64,000 bases of DNA from Taishania sp965247975 (GTDB lineage Bacteria > Bacteroidota > Bacteroidia > Flavobacteriales_D > Crocinitomicaceae), in NCBI GenBank assembly GCA_965247975.1, contig OZ252050.1:2232001-2296000 (forward strand), read 5' to 3'. The notes under the pieces were generated by a model. The model worked only from the letters and a program-made list of their open reading frames with translations, did no database searches and was not told where the DNA came from. The position numbers and the translations under genes are program-made. Position 1 is the stretch's first letter. Every line of letters begins with the position of its first letter. Below, one piece after another: positions 20,189-30,500 of this stretch.

Positions 20189-20559
20189 TTCCTTTTATTA
20201 AACCTAGTTTATGTTTGAATGATTGAGGGTGATTTATTAATCTCCTAGCCATTTAATAATATATTTAAACACATCAACAACAAACGATTTCCGCATCATT
20301 TTCGATGAGAGCACGGTGAGCACCGGGTAGACTTTGCTTTTAGCGTGATTAACTTCGAAAAACTTCCAATTCTTAAATCAACCAAAAGAGTTCGTAATCA
20401 AATTATTGAAAATCAAAATTTTAACACCTAAAAACCTCTTTAATCTCCTTTAAAAATCTATCATTTCTCTAATAACTATTTCTAGTTCGTTCATAGTTTA
20501 GATTTTCAATTTTCCAACCAAATCGAAAACCAGTTCGTTACATCTTCAAATCAATAACT
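20189..20559. other. Intergenic region between tspO and the CHU_C protein gene
   Basis: 371 bases without an intact gene. It contains a decayed copy of the 3' end of the DUF1826 gene (20275-20382, minus strand). The rest is AT-rich and presumably holds the promoter of the large secreted protein at 20560, but no clean TAnnTTTG box was found there. Confidence 0.7.
20275..20382 (-). pseudogene. Decayed copy of the DUF1826 gene 3' end
   Basis: The stretch aligns along its length with 25979-26094, the last 38 or so codons of the intact DUF1826 gene, on the same strand. Shared blocks include GCACGGTGA, ACTTTGCTTTT and CTAAATCAAC-type endings. It has several substitutions, a short deletion and a frameshift, and on the minus strand it now reads VDLRIGSFSKL and soon stops. 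Only the C-terminal portion is present; sequence on both sides does not align with the gene. It sits on the far side of the 5.4-kb CHU_C gene from the intact copy. Confidence 0.8.
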
Positions 20560-23500
20560 ATGAAAACCAATTTCTTTCTACTCGTACTTTTTTGTATTTC
20601 CACTTCGACTTTCTATGCACAGAAATGGGCACGCAACACTGAAAGCGAATTTGTGAACGAAGCCATGGATATCGAAATCGACAATTTAGGAAATAGCTAC
20701 ATAACTGGTTATTACACAGGAGAAATGGCATTTCAAGTTGGTGAGGTTTTCCCTAACGCGCCGGGAAATGGTGATATTTATGTTGCCAAATACTCTCCAG
20801 CCGGAGCATTGATTTGGAAGAAAAGATTTGGAGGTAATTTTTCAGATCGCGCCTACGATCTTGTGTTGGATAATCAAAACAACATCATCATCACAGGTCA
20901 ATTTTTTGGAACAGTAAATTTTGATGGTGTTACGATTTCATCCGCAGGGAATTCGAAAGATATCTTCTTGGCAAAACTCGATAACTCTGGTGTCACTTTG
21001 TGGGCACGGGCCGAAGGTGGACCTCAAGCTGAAAATGCGTTTGGTGTAGCCGTAGATGATAACGATAATGTCATTTTGACTGGGCAGTATTTAGGAAACT
21101 CAACACTTGGTGATCAGAGTTTTACGAGTCAAATAAATCCTGTTACAGGGCTTTTTTCTTATGATTTATTTGTCTCTAAATATTCTTCAAACGGTGTTCC
21201 TGCATGGGTTACAGTCGGCAATGCGAAATACGAAGATCGAGGTTTGGCTGTTGACACCGACGACGATGGAAATGTATATTTAACAGGACAATTTTCAGAT
21301 ACTTTAGTTTTTGCAAACACAACGTTCAACAACAATGCTTATAATTTAGGATTTGTAGCGAAACTTAATCCAAATGGAACTTTGAATTGGTTCAATCGAA
21401 TTCAGGGCGGACTCGTTTTGGCTTATGATTTGGAGGTTTCAGAGCAAACTATTCACGTCGTTGGAGACTGCAAAAACAATTTGATTTACCAAAATGGGAA
21501 TTCTCCTCAAACCACGGCATCACAGTATGATAACTCAATTTTTAATCTAAAAATAAACCTCAATGGTACTTTTGATTGGTGTTTGCTTTTGAATTCGCTC
21601 AATCAATTATCAGCTAGATCTGTATCATTAGATGCAGACAAAAATGTGTACATTACAGGTTCGTTTAGTTGTTCATGGACTCAATTTCACACTCCCGCTT
21701 CTCCCCTTTTTAACAGCGTAGGTTTTCGTGACGTTTACCTTTGGAAGACATTGAATTCTGGAACTTTGGAGTACGTGAAAACCTTTGGTGGTACTGATGA
21801 AGATATGGGGCATGGGGTAGCGATAAAACCCAACGGTGAAGCTGTTATTTGTGGTTCGTATATGCAGAACATGCATTATCCGAATGTTAATGGAGATATC
21901 AGCTTCGGAAACTACACGATGAATTACACCCAGGATCCAACAAATAATATAAATTACTTCAGCGATGGTGATTCAAGCTCAAACTCTTTTATTACAAATG
22001 CCATTGATGATGCTTCCGTAGATTACAACTATTTTGTGAACATGTCTTCAGATAGTCTATTTGGAAATATTGTACCAGATTTAGACACAGTTAATTTTTG
22101 CTTATATGACTATCTAACAGTTAATCCGCACACCTATGAGCTAGGCGGGCCAGCTTACAACTTCACTTGGAGCAATGGTTCAACAGAACAAAGCACTTAC
22201 GTTAACACATCAGGGACATACTCCGTTTTTTGGGAGCGCAACGACGAGTGCGCTTCAGGTGCAGATACAATAGTCGTAATCATCCATCAATTGCCTGATT
22301 TACCGACAATGACGGATAATCTTGGGCTAGCGATTCAGGAACCAGGTCCCTATTATTATGAATACAATTATTGTTTTCCTGATTCAGTAACTTTATGGTT
22401 TAATGACCTACCGGATTCAACAACAATTTCAATCTATTCAGGGGTTCAACAATTCAATGATACGCTCCCGCATACTTATTTTGATGATGTTGAGGTTTTA
22501 GTAAGTAACCAATACTGTACCATAGAAGGTTGGGTCGATGTAAATTTTGAGTACGCAACTCCTTACAGTTACAGTCCTTACTTAGTTTTGGAAGATACAC
22601 TCGATTTTAATGATTCAATCACTGTTTGTGCAAATCAGAGCGTTTTGATCCAAAACCTTGACTTCAATAACAATCCAAATGGTGTTTTTTATCTCTTTCC
22701 AAGCCAGCAGCCTTATGACATAGACTGGACAATCACTACCAATGGATTAAATGTTTCAAACGGTATTGTGGGGTCAAATGAATACCATCGCGCTTTCATT
22801 CCATCTTCAACAGGTTGGTATGTCGTAAATGTTCAATCCATTACTGGATATAACAATTTATGTGGGCTGGACACCACTCATTATTTGTTTTTGGACTCAT
22901 TTTATGTAGAGGTCTTACCATTACCTATTCCGCCTGCATTTTCTATCCAAGGAGATAATTTACTTTGTCCAAATGGCTCTGTTTATCTAGTCGTAAACCC
23001 AACAATTCCGAGTTACACTTGGTACGGCCCAGGGGTAGAATGGGTTTCTGTCAATGGCGACTCTGCGCAGGTTTCAGCGGCTGGTCCGTATTCTTATGCA
23101 GGTGTTCTGGTGAACCCAGTAACAGGCTGTGCTGCCGACTCGACATGGGCTTCTTATTTGCTTCAAGAAAAAGAACCTCCTGGTGTGACAACTAATCCAA
23201 ATGACGCCGTAATTTGTCCTTTCGATACTGTGACTTTTACCGTCAATGATATTTTCGTGAGCTATGAATGGTTTGGTCCAGAAGGAATAATGCCTTCCAC
23301 TACGAATGCAGAGCAAGGGACAGAGCAAGGATTTTATTATGTAACGGTGGTTGATGATGAAGGCTGTGCCCTCACTTCTTTGCCCGCCGAATTGACTGAG
23401 TACGCAACACCTTACCTTATGGTACTCCCAAGCAATGTGCTCTGCGAAGGAGAAACAGCAACAATTGAAGTAATTTCATTTGGTGATGTACAGATCAATT

Positions 23501-25932
23501 GGATAAATCCAAGTGGTTTAACAGCAAGCGAAATTGTGGTCGATCAAGCTGGATGGTATTCATGCCAACTCACTCAATGTGGCATTACAGTGCTAGACAG
23601 CATCGAAATTATTGATGGAACATTTTCTCTTTCCCTTACCTATTCCGACTCGATTTTGTGTTTTGACCAAGATGTTGTCTTGAGTACCACGCCTGGCTTA
23701 TCTGATTATCAATGGAATAATCCCGAAGTTTATGGATCATCGGTAATTATTGAAGAAGAGGGTGCTTACTTCGTCACTGCTGTTAATGGTTATGGATGCG
23801 AAGCAACATCAGATTCTGCTTTCTTTACAGAAATCGTAAATTCTGAACCGCCTGCGATAGAAGACACATTCACATGCATTCAAGGAAATGTGCTTATATT
23901 GAATGATTTGTCAGCAAGTTGGTTTACAATGGATTCAGTGTTGATTTCGACTGGAACATCATTTGAACCTAACATTGAAAGTGACACTGTTTTTCTAGTT
24001 TCTTACGCACCTGCTGCATGTCCAGTCGTATATCATGAATTTCAAGTGGATTTCATTCAGGACATACCAAACTTCGATATCTCTGGTGATTCGATCATCT
24101 GTATTGGAAGTCCCTTGGATTTGAGCGTGAATACCACTTTTGAAATAGTCAATTGGTTCCTAAATGGAATTTCCGTTGGAGAAGAATCGGAGATCAATCT
24201 TGCATCAAGCCAAATAGATGGCGCTGATTCGATTTATGTTTTAATTACAAGTCCGTGTTATTCTGATACTATTACTTACTTTTTTCAGGAATTCGAAGTG
24301 CAACCTTTGACTCTAAATCAAGATTCAATATATCTGTGCGAACCAGCGGAAATAAATCTAACTTCGTTGGAGGGATACTCAGAAATAATTTGGGAAGGAA
24401 CTTTTGGAATGGAAAACACTTCGGTTTTGGTCCTACCTATTGGCTTTCCTGCTGGAAATGTTTACGCACAAGGCATTGATGTAAATGGCTGTCAAACCTT
24501 GGAAGATAGCATAGAAATTAGCTATGCTTCAAATATAATACCGCCAACTTTTGATACTATTAATATCTGCGTATCAGGGGAAGTGGAACTAACGAATGTT
24601 GATCTTATCAACTGGTATTCTATTGATTCTGTTTTCATCGAAAATGCTCAATCCTTGGCCGTGAATGTGGTGAGCGACACGTCATTTTTAGCAAGTTATG
24701 CTCCATCTGGGTGTCCGATTCAGTTTAGTGAAGTTGTGGTTCAAATTATACAAAATGTTCCTCAATATGGAGTGTTCGGCGATACACTTTTATGCGCTGG
24801 TCAAGATTTAGAATTGACCACGGACGCATTGACGGAAACCTTGAACTGGATCCATGATGGTTTTTCGGTTGGAAGTGCCGCTACTTTAACTCTTGACAAT
24901 TCTTTAGTATCGAATAATGACCTGATAACCTTAATCATTTCGAATCCTTGTTATTCCGATACCCTTTATCAATCGGTTAATGTGCTCGCTCCACAGTCAA
25001 TCAACTTGGATTTTGATACTGTTGTTCTTTGTCCAAGGGAAACGGAAGTAGTTTCTCTTCAGGAAAATTACCCAACAATAACTTGGTCTGATGCAGTCAA
25101 CGAGTATGAAACGAGTGAATTGGAGCTAAACACAATCAATTTCATAAGCGGATATTTCAGCGTTTCTGCAGTGGACAGTAATGGTTGTATCACAGATTCC
25201 GATAACTTTTTATTAATCATTCCGAGTTTGGAAGTAATTATCGATGTTAATTACGGGCTGAATTGCGTTGGTGATTCTCTTCAATTTATTGCCAATAGTT
25301 CATCGGATTCCATATTATGGATTACTCCTTTTGGAAATTCGGTTGAAGATACTATCAACCTTTTAATTTCTGGATTGACGGAGGGCAGCTACGTGTTGCA
25401 AAGTTGGGATGTGAATGAATGTTTATTTTCCACGGAAACTTACTTTACCGCAGCAACTCTTCCTTCATTGATGTTGCCTGAGGATACTGTGTTATGCTCA
25501 AGCATTGATTTGCCTGTAACGCTTTCGAACAGCGATTTCAGTTTTGAGTGGTTAAGTAATGATGCGTCGGCTTCAATTATTAATGGAAATTCTGGTCTAT
25601 ATTATTACAATTTAATCGGTACAAACGGCTGTAGCACTCAAGATTCGATTTTTCTAACGCTAGCTAATTGTGAAGATGAATTGCCGAATGTTTTTACACC
25701 AAATGGTGACGGTGTGAATGACTATTTCATCATTGATGAAGCGCTTATGTATCCTAGTAATCAATTAATAATATCGAATCGTTGGGGACAAGTTGTGTTG
25801 AAAACTAGCGGATATCGTAATGACTTTGGTGGGGAGAATCTGACTGAAGGAGTTTATTTCTATACCTTTCATCAAGATTTTGTTAATGAGCCAAATCGCT
25901 TTTTTGAAGGATTTTTTCATATTGTGAAGTGA
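20560..25932 (+). CDS. Large secreted protein with SBBP repeats and gliding-motility C-terminal (CHU_C, type B sorting) domain
   Basis: 1790 residues. Signal peptide at the start (MKTNFFLLVLFCISTSTFYA). Residues about 27-440 hold SBBP-type beta-propeller repeats (NSYITGYYTGE, NVYLTGQFSD, NVYITGSFSC). A long middle region of Ig/PKD-like modules follows, with many repeats of the type C-x-G-x-x-L and WxxPxG. Residues about 1708-1790 are a textbook CHU_C domain (PNVFTPNGDGVNDYFIID, then ISNRWGQVVL and GVYFYTF), the type B signal for export through the type IX system and surface attachment. It is probably an adhesin or gliding-associated surface protein. The gene is flanked by two copies of the DUF1826 3' end. 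Confidence 0.92.
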   Translation: MKTNFFLLVLFCISTSTFYAQKWARNTESEFVNEAMDIEIDNLGNSYITGYYTGEMAFQVGEVFPNAPGNGDIYVAKYSPAGALIWKKRFGGNFSDRAYDLVLDNQNNIIITGQFFGTVNFDGVTISSAGNSKDIFLAKLDNSGVTLWARAEGGPQAENAFGVAVDDNDNVILTGQYLGNSTLGDQSFTSQINPVTGLFSYDLFVSKYSSNGVPAWVTVGNAKYEDRGLAVDTDDDGNVYLTGQFSDTLVFANTTFNNNAYNLGFVAKLNPNGTLNWFNRIQGGLVLAYDLEVSEQTIHVVGDCKNNLIYQNGNSPQTTASQYDNSIFNLKINLNGTFDWCLLLNSLNQLSARSVSLDADKNVYITGSFSCSWTQFHTPASPLFNSVGFRDVYLWKTLNSGTLEYVKTFGGTDEDMGHGVAIKPNGEAVICGSYMQNMHYPNVNGDISFGNYTMNYTQDPTNNINYFSDGDSSSNSFITNAIDDASVDYNYFVNMSSDSLFGNIVPDLDTVNFCLYDYLTVNPHTYELGGPAYNFTWSNGSTEQSTYVNTSGTYSVFWERNDECASGADTIVVIIHQLPDLPTMTDNLGLAIQEPGPYYYEYNYCFPDSVTLWFNDLPDSTTISIYSGVQQFNDTLPHTYFDDVEVLVSNQYCTIEGWVDVNFEYATPYSYSPYLVLEDTLDFNDSITVCANQSVLIQNLDFNNNPNGVFYLFPSQQPYDIDWTITTNGLNVSNGIVGSNEYHRAFIPSSTGWYVVNVQSITGYNNLCGLDTTHYLFLDSFYVEVLPLPIPPAFSIQGDNLLCPNGSVYLVVNPTIPSYTWYGPGVEWVSVNGDSAQVSAAGPYSYAGVLVNPVTGCAADSTWASYLLQEKEPPGVTTNPNDAVICPFDTVTFTVNDIFVSYEWFGPEGIMPSTTNAEQGTEQGFYYVTVVDDEGCALTSLPAELTEYATPYLMVLPSNVLCEGETATIEVISFGDVQINWINPSGLTASEIVVDQAGWYSCQLTQCGITVLDSIEIIDGTFSLSLTYSDSILCFDQDVVLSTTPGLSDYQWNNPEVYGSSVIIEEEGAYFVTAVNGYGCEATSDSAFFTEIVNSEPPAIEDTFTCIQGNVLILNDLSASWFTMDSVLISTGTSFEPNIESDTVFLVSYAPAACPVVYHEFQVDFIQDIPNFDISGDSIICIGSPLDLSVNTTFEIVNWFLNGISVGEESEINLASSQIDGADSIYVLITSPCYSDTITYFFQEFEVQPLTLNQDSIYLCEPAEINLTSLEGYSEIIWEGTFGMENTSVLVLPIGFPAGNVYAQGIDVNGCQTLEDSIEISYASNIIPPTFDTINICVSGEVELTNVDLINWYSIDSVFIENAQSLAVNVVSDTSFLASYAPSGCPIQFSEVVVQIIQNVPQYGVFGDTLLCAGQDLELTTDALTETLNWIHDGFSVGSAATLTLDNSLVSNNDLITLIISNPCYSDTLYQSVNVLAPQSINLDFDTVVLCPRETEVVSLQENYPTITWSDAVNEYETSELELNTINFISGYFSVSAVDSNGCITDSDNFLLIIPSLEVIIDVNYGLNCVGDSLQFIANSSSDSILWITPFGNSVEDTINLLISGLTEGSYVLQSWDVNECLFSTETYFTAATLPSLMLPEDTVLCSSIDLPVTLSNSDFSFEWLSNDASASIINGNSGLYYYNLIGTNGCSTQDSIFLTLANCEDELPNVFTPNGDGVNDYFIIDEALMYPSNQLIISNRWGQVVLKTSGYRNDFGGENLTEGVYFYTFHQDFVNEPNRFFEGFFHIVK

Positions 25933-25969
25933 TCATTTCGGTTGAATCTGTTTCATTTCACAAACTAGT

Positions 25970-26668
25970 TCAGCAAATCAGCAACAAGCGATTTTCTCCA
26001 TCATTCTCGATAGGCGCACGGTGAACGCATGGTAGAACTTTGCTTTTTGGGTGATCAACCGCCAATCGCCATAAGTTTCCAACTCCTAAATCAACTGGAA
26101 GTGCATTTGGTTTTGCTTGATAATGCAAATCGAAGAAATATTCTTTCAAAAAAGCATCGAATTCCTCCTCTGGTCCAACGTGCAATTTTTTGAGTTCGTT
26201 GCGAATTGCAGGAATATGAATTTTTTGAAGGGCTTGTTCATTTGGCAAAATCTCACTTGATGCTCCGTGATATGTGCATAAAAAAGTGCTTGTCGGTACT
26301 GGTGAACGATCTACATGAAACGAATAAACATCTGTTGGGAAAAAGGGAAACGAGTCGTCTTTATGATAACATTTAATGACATTGAGGATAGGAGACGCAC
26401 CATGATTTCTTAAGAATTGCAAATCGTTCAAGAGCACATCTCTCGCCATTTGACCTTGCGCACTCAACTCAAGTTCGAGTAAATCCTCTTCATCGATTTC
26501 AGTGATATTTTCGGTGAGTTTCACTTTCTTCACAATTTCAGAAAAATCGCCAATCAGTTTTCGTGAAAAACAAATGGCATTCACTTCATTCTCAAAAGAT
26601 GAGGATACTAAGTCTTCAAAATTGGAGACACATTGAATTTTACTTTTGAGCGAAGATGATTTTGTCAT
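25970..26668 (-). CDS. DUF1826 domain-containing protein
   Basis: 232 residues, soluble, no signal peptide. The motifs FHVDRSPVPTSTFLCTYHGA and the C-terminal LPCVHRAPIENDGENRLLL match my recollection of DUF1826, whose members in proteobacteria are often near zinc-homeostasis genes. The HVDR and CVHR motifs could be metal ligands, but function is unknown. It is convergent with the CHU_C gene, with a 37-base gap and no obvious terminator between. A decayed copy of its last 110 or so bases lies on the other side of that gene at 20275-20382. Confidence 0.7.
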   Translation of the reverse strand: MTKSSSLKSKIQCVSNFEDLVSSSFENEVNAICFSRKLIGDFSEIVKKVKLTENITEIDEEDLLELELSAQGQMARDVLLNDLQFLRNHGASPILNVIKCYHKDDSFPFFPTDVYSFHVDRSPVPTSTFLCTYHGASSEILPNEQALQKIHIPAIRNELKKLHVGPEEEFDAFLKEYFFDLHYQAKPNALPVDLGVGNLWRLAVDHPKSKVLPCVHRAPIENDGENRLLLIC

Positions 26669-26716
26669 AATTTGAAGAATTTGTAAAGTTCAATTTCGAA
26701 AACAAAATAACACTAA

Positions 26717-27196
26717 TTATTGTTCATGCAATACCAATTTCCATTTTTCCGTTTCTGCAAATTCCTTAATGACTTGGTTTCTTGTAACAAGTAAATTAGT
26801 CATGTATTTTTTCAGAACTAGTTTGCAAAAAATTCTACCAAAAATTCCGAAAGGCGCTGTAAAATCAAAGACATCAGTCATAACTACTTTCTCTCCAATT
26901 TGCTCGAATTTATGTTCATGTTTGAATGACTTAAATGCTCCCTTCACTTGTTGATCTTCGAAGAAATTCGGTCTATCAAAAGCTGTAATTTTTGACGTTA
27001 GTTTTTGTTTGATGCCAAAATGCCTTGCCTGCCAAGTCACAGTTTCATTCAGTTCAATGAGTCCAGTTGTTCGTCCAGCGATGGCTTCTTCGTTTGTGTG
27101 TGCTGTAGAAATTTTGTGCAAATCGATGCTTCTTGAAAGGTCGAAACAGATTTCAATCGGGGCATTTATTTCTGTTGTTAGTCTTATAATCGGCAT
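26717..27196 (-). CDS. SRPBCC family protein (START-like fold)
   Basis: 159 residues beginning IRLTTEINAPIEICFDLSRS, the usual beta1-alpha1 start of polyketide cyclase/START-like proteins. Further family features are GLIELNETVTWQARHFG and VMTDVFDFTAPFG. These proteins form a hydrophobic cavity that binds lipids or other small ligands; no ligand can be predicted. It lies 48 bases upstream of the DUF1826 gene on the same strand, so they may form a two-gene operon. Confidence 0.82.
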   Translation of the reverse strand: MPIIRLTTEINAPIEICFDLSRSIDLHKISTAHTNEEAIAGRTTGLIELNETVTWQARHFGIKQKLTSKITAFDRPNFFEDQQVKGAFKSFKHEHKFEQIGEKVVMTDVFDFTAPFGIFGRIFCKLVLKKYMTNLLVTRNQVIKEFAETEKWKLVLHEQ

Positions 27197-27565
27197 ATTG
27201 ATCTTAGTAAAGATTAAAGGCTCATTTAATTTATCCTTGAATTTTCTTAAGATGGAAAGTCACATTTGTTTTCTATTATTCCACTCATCTATATCTGGAA
27301 TCTTTGGTCAATTATTCGTCCAGGTTATGAACATATTCAACCCAAAAGTACGTATTATTATTTTTTTCTTCTTGGGTATGGACTTAAAGTCACTAATAGC
27401 ATCTCGAAAACGTCTTAAACTAATTGCTACGTTTCTTATATTTATATTTGATTGTTTTGAGCGATTCAATAAACTTTCTTATTTTTACCTATCGCATTTT
27501 TAGCTTTGATTCGTTTCTCCGCTAAGTGCGCGGGTTCTCCAAACAAAATAAATACGCTTATTTCT
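27197..27565. other. Intergenic region between divergent SRPBCC and CotH genes
   Basis: 369 AT-rich bases. A plus-strand TAGCTTTG at 27501-27508 fits TAnnTTTG and lies 58 bases before the ATG at 27566, so it is a candidate promoter of the CotH-type gene. A frame that stays open across this region is antisense to the SRPBCC gene and shows no protein-like features. I see nothing else. Confidence 0.55.
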
Positions 27566-30500
27566 ATGAAAACATCTGTTTTATTACTCTTTGTTATTTT
27601 TTGCACAAGCTATTCGGTGTTAACTGCTCAAATTACAATTAACGAAGGCTCAAATAAAAATTATACCTCCGCTCAAGATGAAGATGGCGAGTTTCCAGAC
27701 TGGATTGAACTTTACAATTCTGGATCTGATACCATTTTCTTATTAGATTACGCTTTAACAGATGATATTTCTGACCCAACAAAATGGCAGTTTCCGAACA
27801 TTGCTTTACTTCCAGGAGAATTTAAAACAGTCTTTTGTAGTGGCAAAAATCGAACACCTGTCTCGGGTTTTACCAATGTTTTGAATGATACTGGATTTCT
27901 TCCAACAGTTGGATGGAATCAACATGTTTTTAACACACCTTTCTACTGGGATGGCATTTCTTCGATTTTGATTAATACCTGTTCTTACACTAGCACAGGG
28001 TACACCTTAAACGCTGTGTTTAATCAATCCGCTACATCGTATCCATCAACTACGCTCGCTTTCCAAGATGGTAGCCCGTACATTTGCGAAGCACAATTTG
28101 GAGGAACAGCAAACCAACGTCCAAATCTGATGCTAAACAATGTAGTTATTGGTACTGGAACAATTCAAAATGGTGCCACTGATTATCCTGCACCTTATGG
28201 AAATTGGTATTGGGCAGCAAAACATCAATTGATCATTCCAGGAGCTGAGTTAATTGCCGCTGGACTCACAGAAGGGTTCATTAATTCATTGAGTTTTGAT
28301 GTTGTGTCAGCTCCGTCTACGACCTATGATTTTGTGGATATTTCAATGAAGTTAGTTTCTGGAAATGAAGTGACTTCCAATTTCGAAGCGATTAATACTT
28401 CACCTATTCAACATACTAATTTCAAAATTTCTTCCGATGGTGAAACAGTGTATCTTTTTTCTCCAGCAGAACAATTGATATCCTCACTTCTAGTGAATTG
28501 CTCGGAAATTGATCAAAGTGTGGGAAGTGCTCCAGATGCTTCAGCGAATATTGCGATTTTCAATCAACCAACTCCATCAGCTACCAACAACACATCAACG
28601 CCTTATTATAGTTATTTGTTGGAACCAACATTTTCACTCCCATCAGGCTTGTATGATACACAATTGGCCATTGAAATCACGAATCCAAATGGGGCAAACA
28701 CTGAAATTCGATATACTTTGGATGGCAACAATCCAACAGAAACATCTCCACTTTATTCAGGTCCAATAAACATCTACTATTCAAACGTTTTGAAGGCTCG
28801 TGTTTTTTCCGCAAGTGAATTACCAAGTCCAATGGCTGTTTCGTCCTATTTGATTGGAATTGATCATGTTACTCCTATATTGTCGGTGACCACAAATGAT
28901 GAAAATTTGTATGGTCCAACAGGAATTTTTGACAACTGGCAATTTGATTGGGAAAGATCAGCATATGTTGAGTATTTTGATACTTCAGAGCAATTGATTT
29001 TCTCACAATTAGCTGGAATGCAAGTAGATGGAGGAGCTGGTGGAAGTCGCTCGAATCCGCAACATTCATTCCGAGTAGAACTTGCAGATCCGGTTTTGGG
29101 AGAAGGTTCAATTGATCACATGGTCATCCCTAATCGACCTTATCGAACCAAATTCAGTAAATTTTATTTGAGAAATGGAAGTAACTATTTCCTCAGTCTG
29201 CCTCACAAAGACGCGACACTTGTTGAAGCTATGTGCGCTGAAACAAATACAAAATATTCGGCATGGCGACCTGTGACGGTGTATATTAACGGCGAATATT
29301 TTGGCTTGTATGAATTGCGAGAAAAAATAGATACTGAATATTTCGAAGAGCTTGAAAATGCAGATGCGGACTCCATTGATTTGTTATCACTGAGTTTTTG
29401 GAATGGAAGTGTTTTAAGAGCAGTTGAAGGTTCTGTGGATTCGTTTTACACGGATTATCAAGCGTTTAATGCGTTGAATACAGCAAATTCAAATTATTGG
29501 GATTTGGCTGATGCTTATTTCGACATGACCGCTTACAATGATTACATCATATCTGAAACGTGGGCTGGAAATGTGGATTGGCCTCAAAATAATATCAAAA
29601 TCTACCGCAGCAACACGACAAATTTTAGATGGAGGTATTGTACAATTGACTTGGAAGGCTCGATGAATCCATTCGGTTTTTCAAACGCTTCTGACGATCA
29701 TGTTGGCTACATTCTCAACAATGACCCAAATAATCCACACATTAATATCTTCATGAAAAGCATCCAAAACCAGCGATTTAGAAGGTATTTCATCAATCGC
29801 TTTGCTGACTTAATGAATACTTCATACAAACTGGATCGCGTTACAGCTGTTGCCAACGATATGCTCAATAATACAGTTGTCGAAATGCCGAATGAATACC
29901 AACGCTGGGGAAATCCGTGGGATATTTCGGGGCAAATGGATGGTTTCCTTGAGAATCATCAGACTTTGCTCGATGAAATGGCTATTCGAACTGACGTTGT
30001 TCGTGATGATATTCTGAATAATTTCAATCTAACTTCATTGGTCGACGTTGAATTAGATGTATTGCCAGTTGGTGCCGGAAAAATTAAAATAAGTACTATT
30101 ATTCCTGCTGAATTACCATGGACAGGTGTTTATTTCAATGGAAATCCTGTGCGATTAACTGCTATCGCGAATCCAGGTTATGTATTCAGTCATTGGGCAC
30201 CGAACACAGAATTACCATTTAATAATCCAAATATTTCAATTGAACTCAATATTGACAATAGTACAACATTCACGGCTGTTTTTGAAACTACGAGCAGTTT
30301 TGGTCAATTGGCTATTTCGGAAGTTAATTTTCATTCCGACAACTCAAGAGACGCTGGCGATTGGATCGAATTGCATAATTATGGGAATGCTTCTATCGAT
30401 CTATCAGGTTACCGTTTCACAGATAGTACGATTTTTAATAACTATATTTTCACTTCTGGAACGACACTACCAGCTGGTGGTTATTTGGTTTTGGTGGAAG

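Noticed and set aside
27009..27503. 164-codon plus-strand open frame
   Set aside because: Its first half is antisense to the SRPBCC gene and its second half has no protein-like pattern; no ribosome site or homologous motif.
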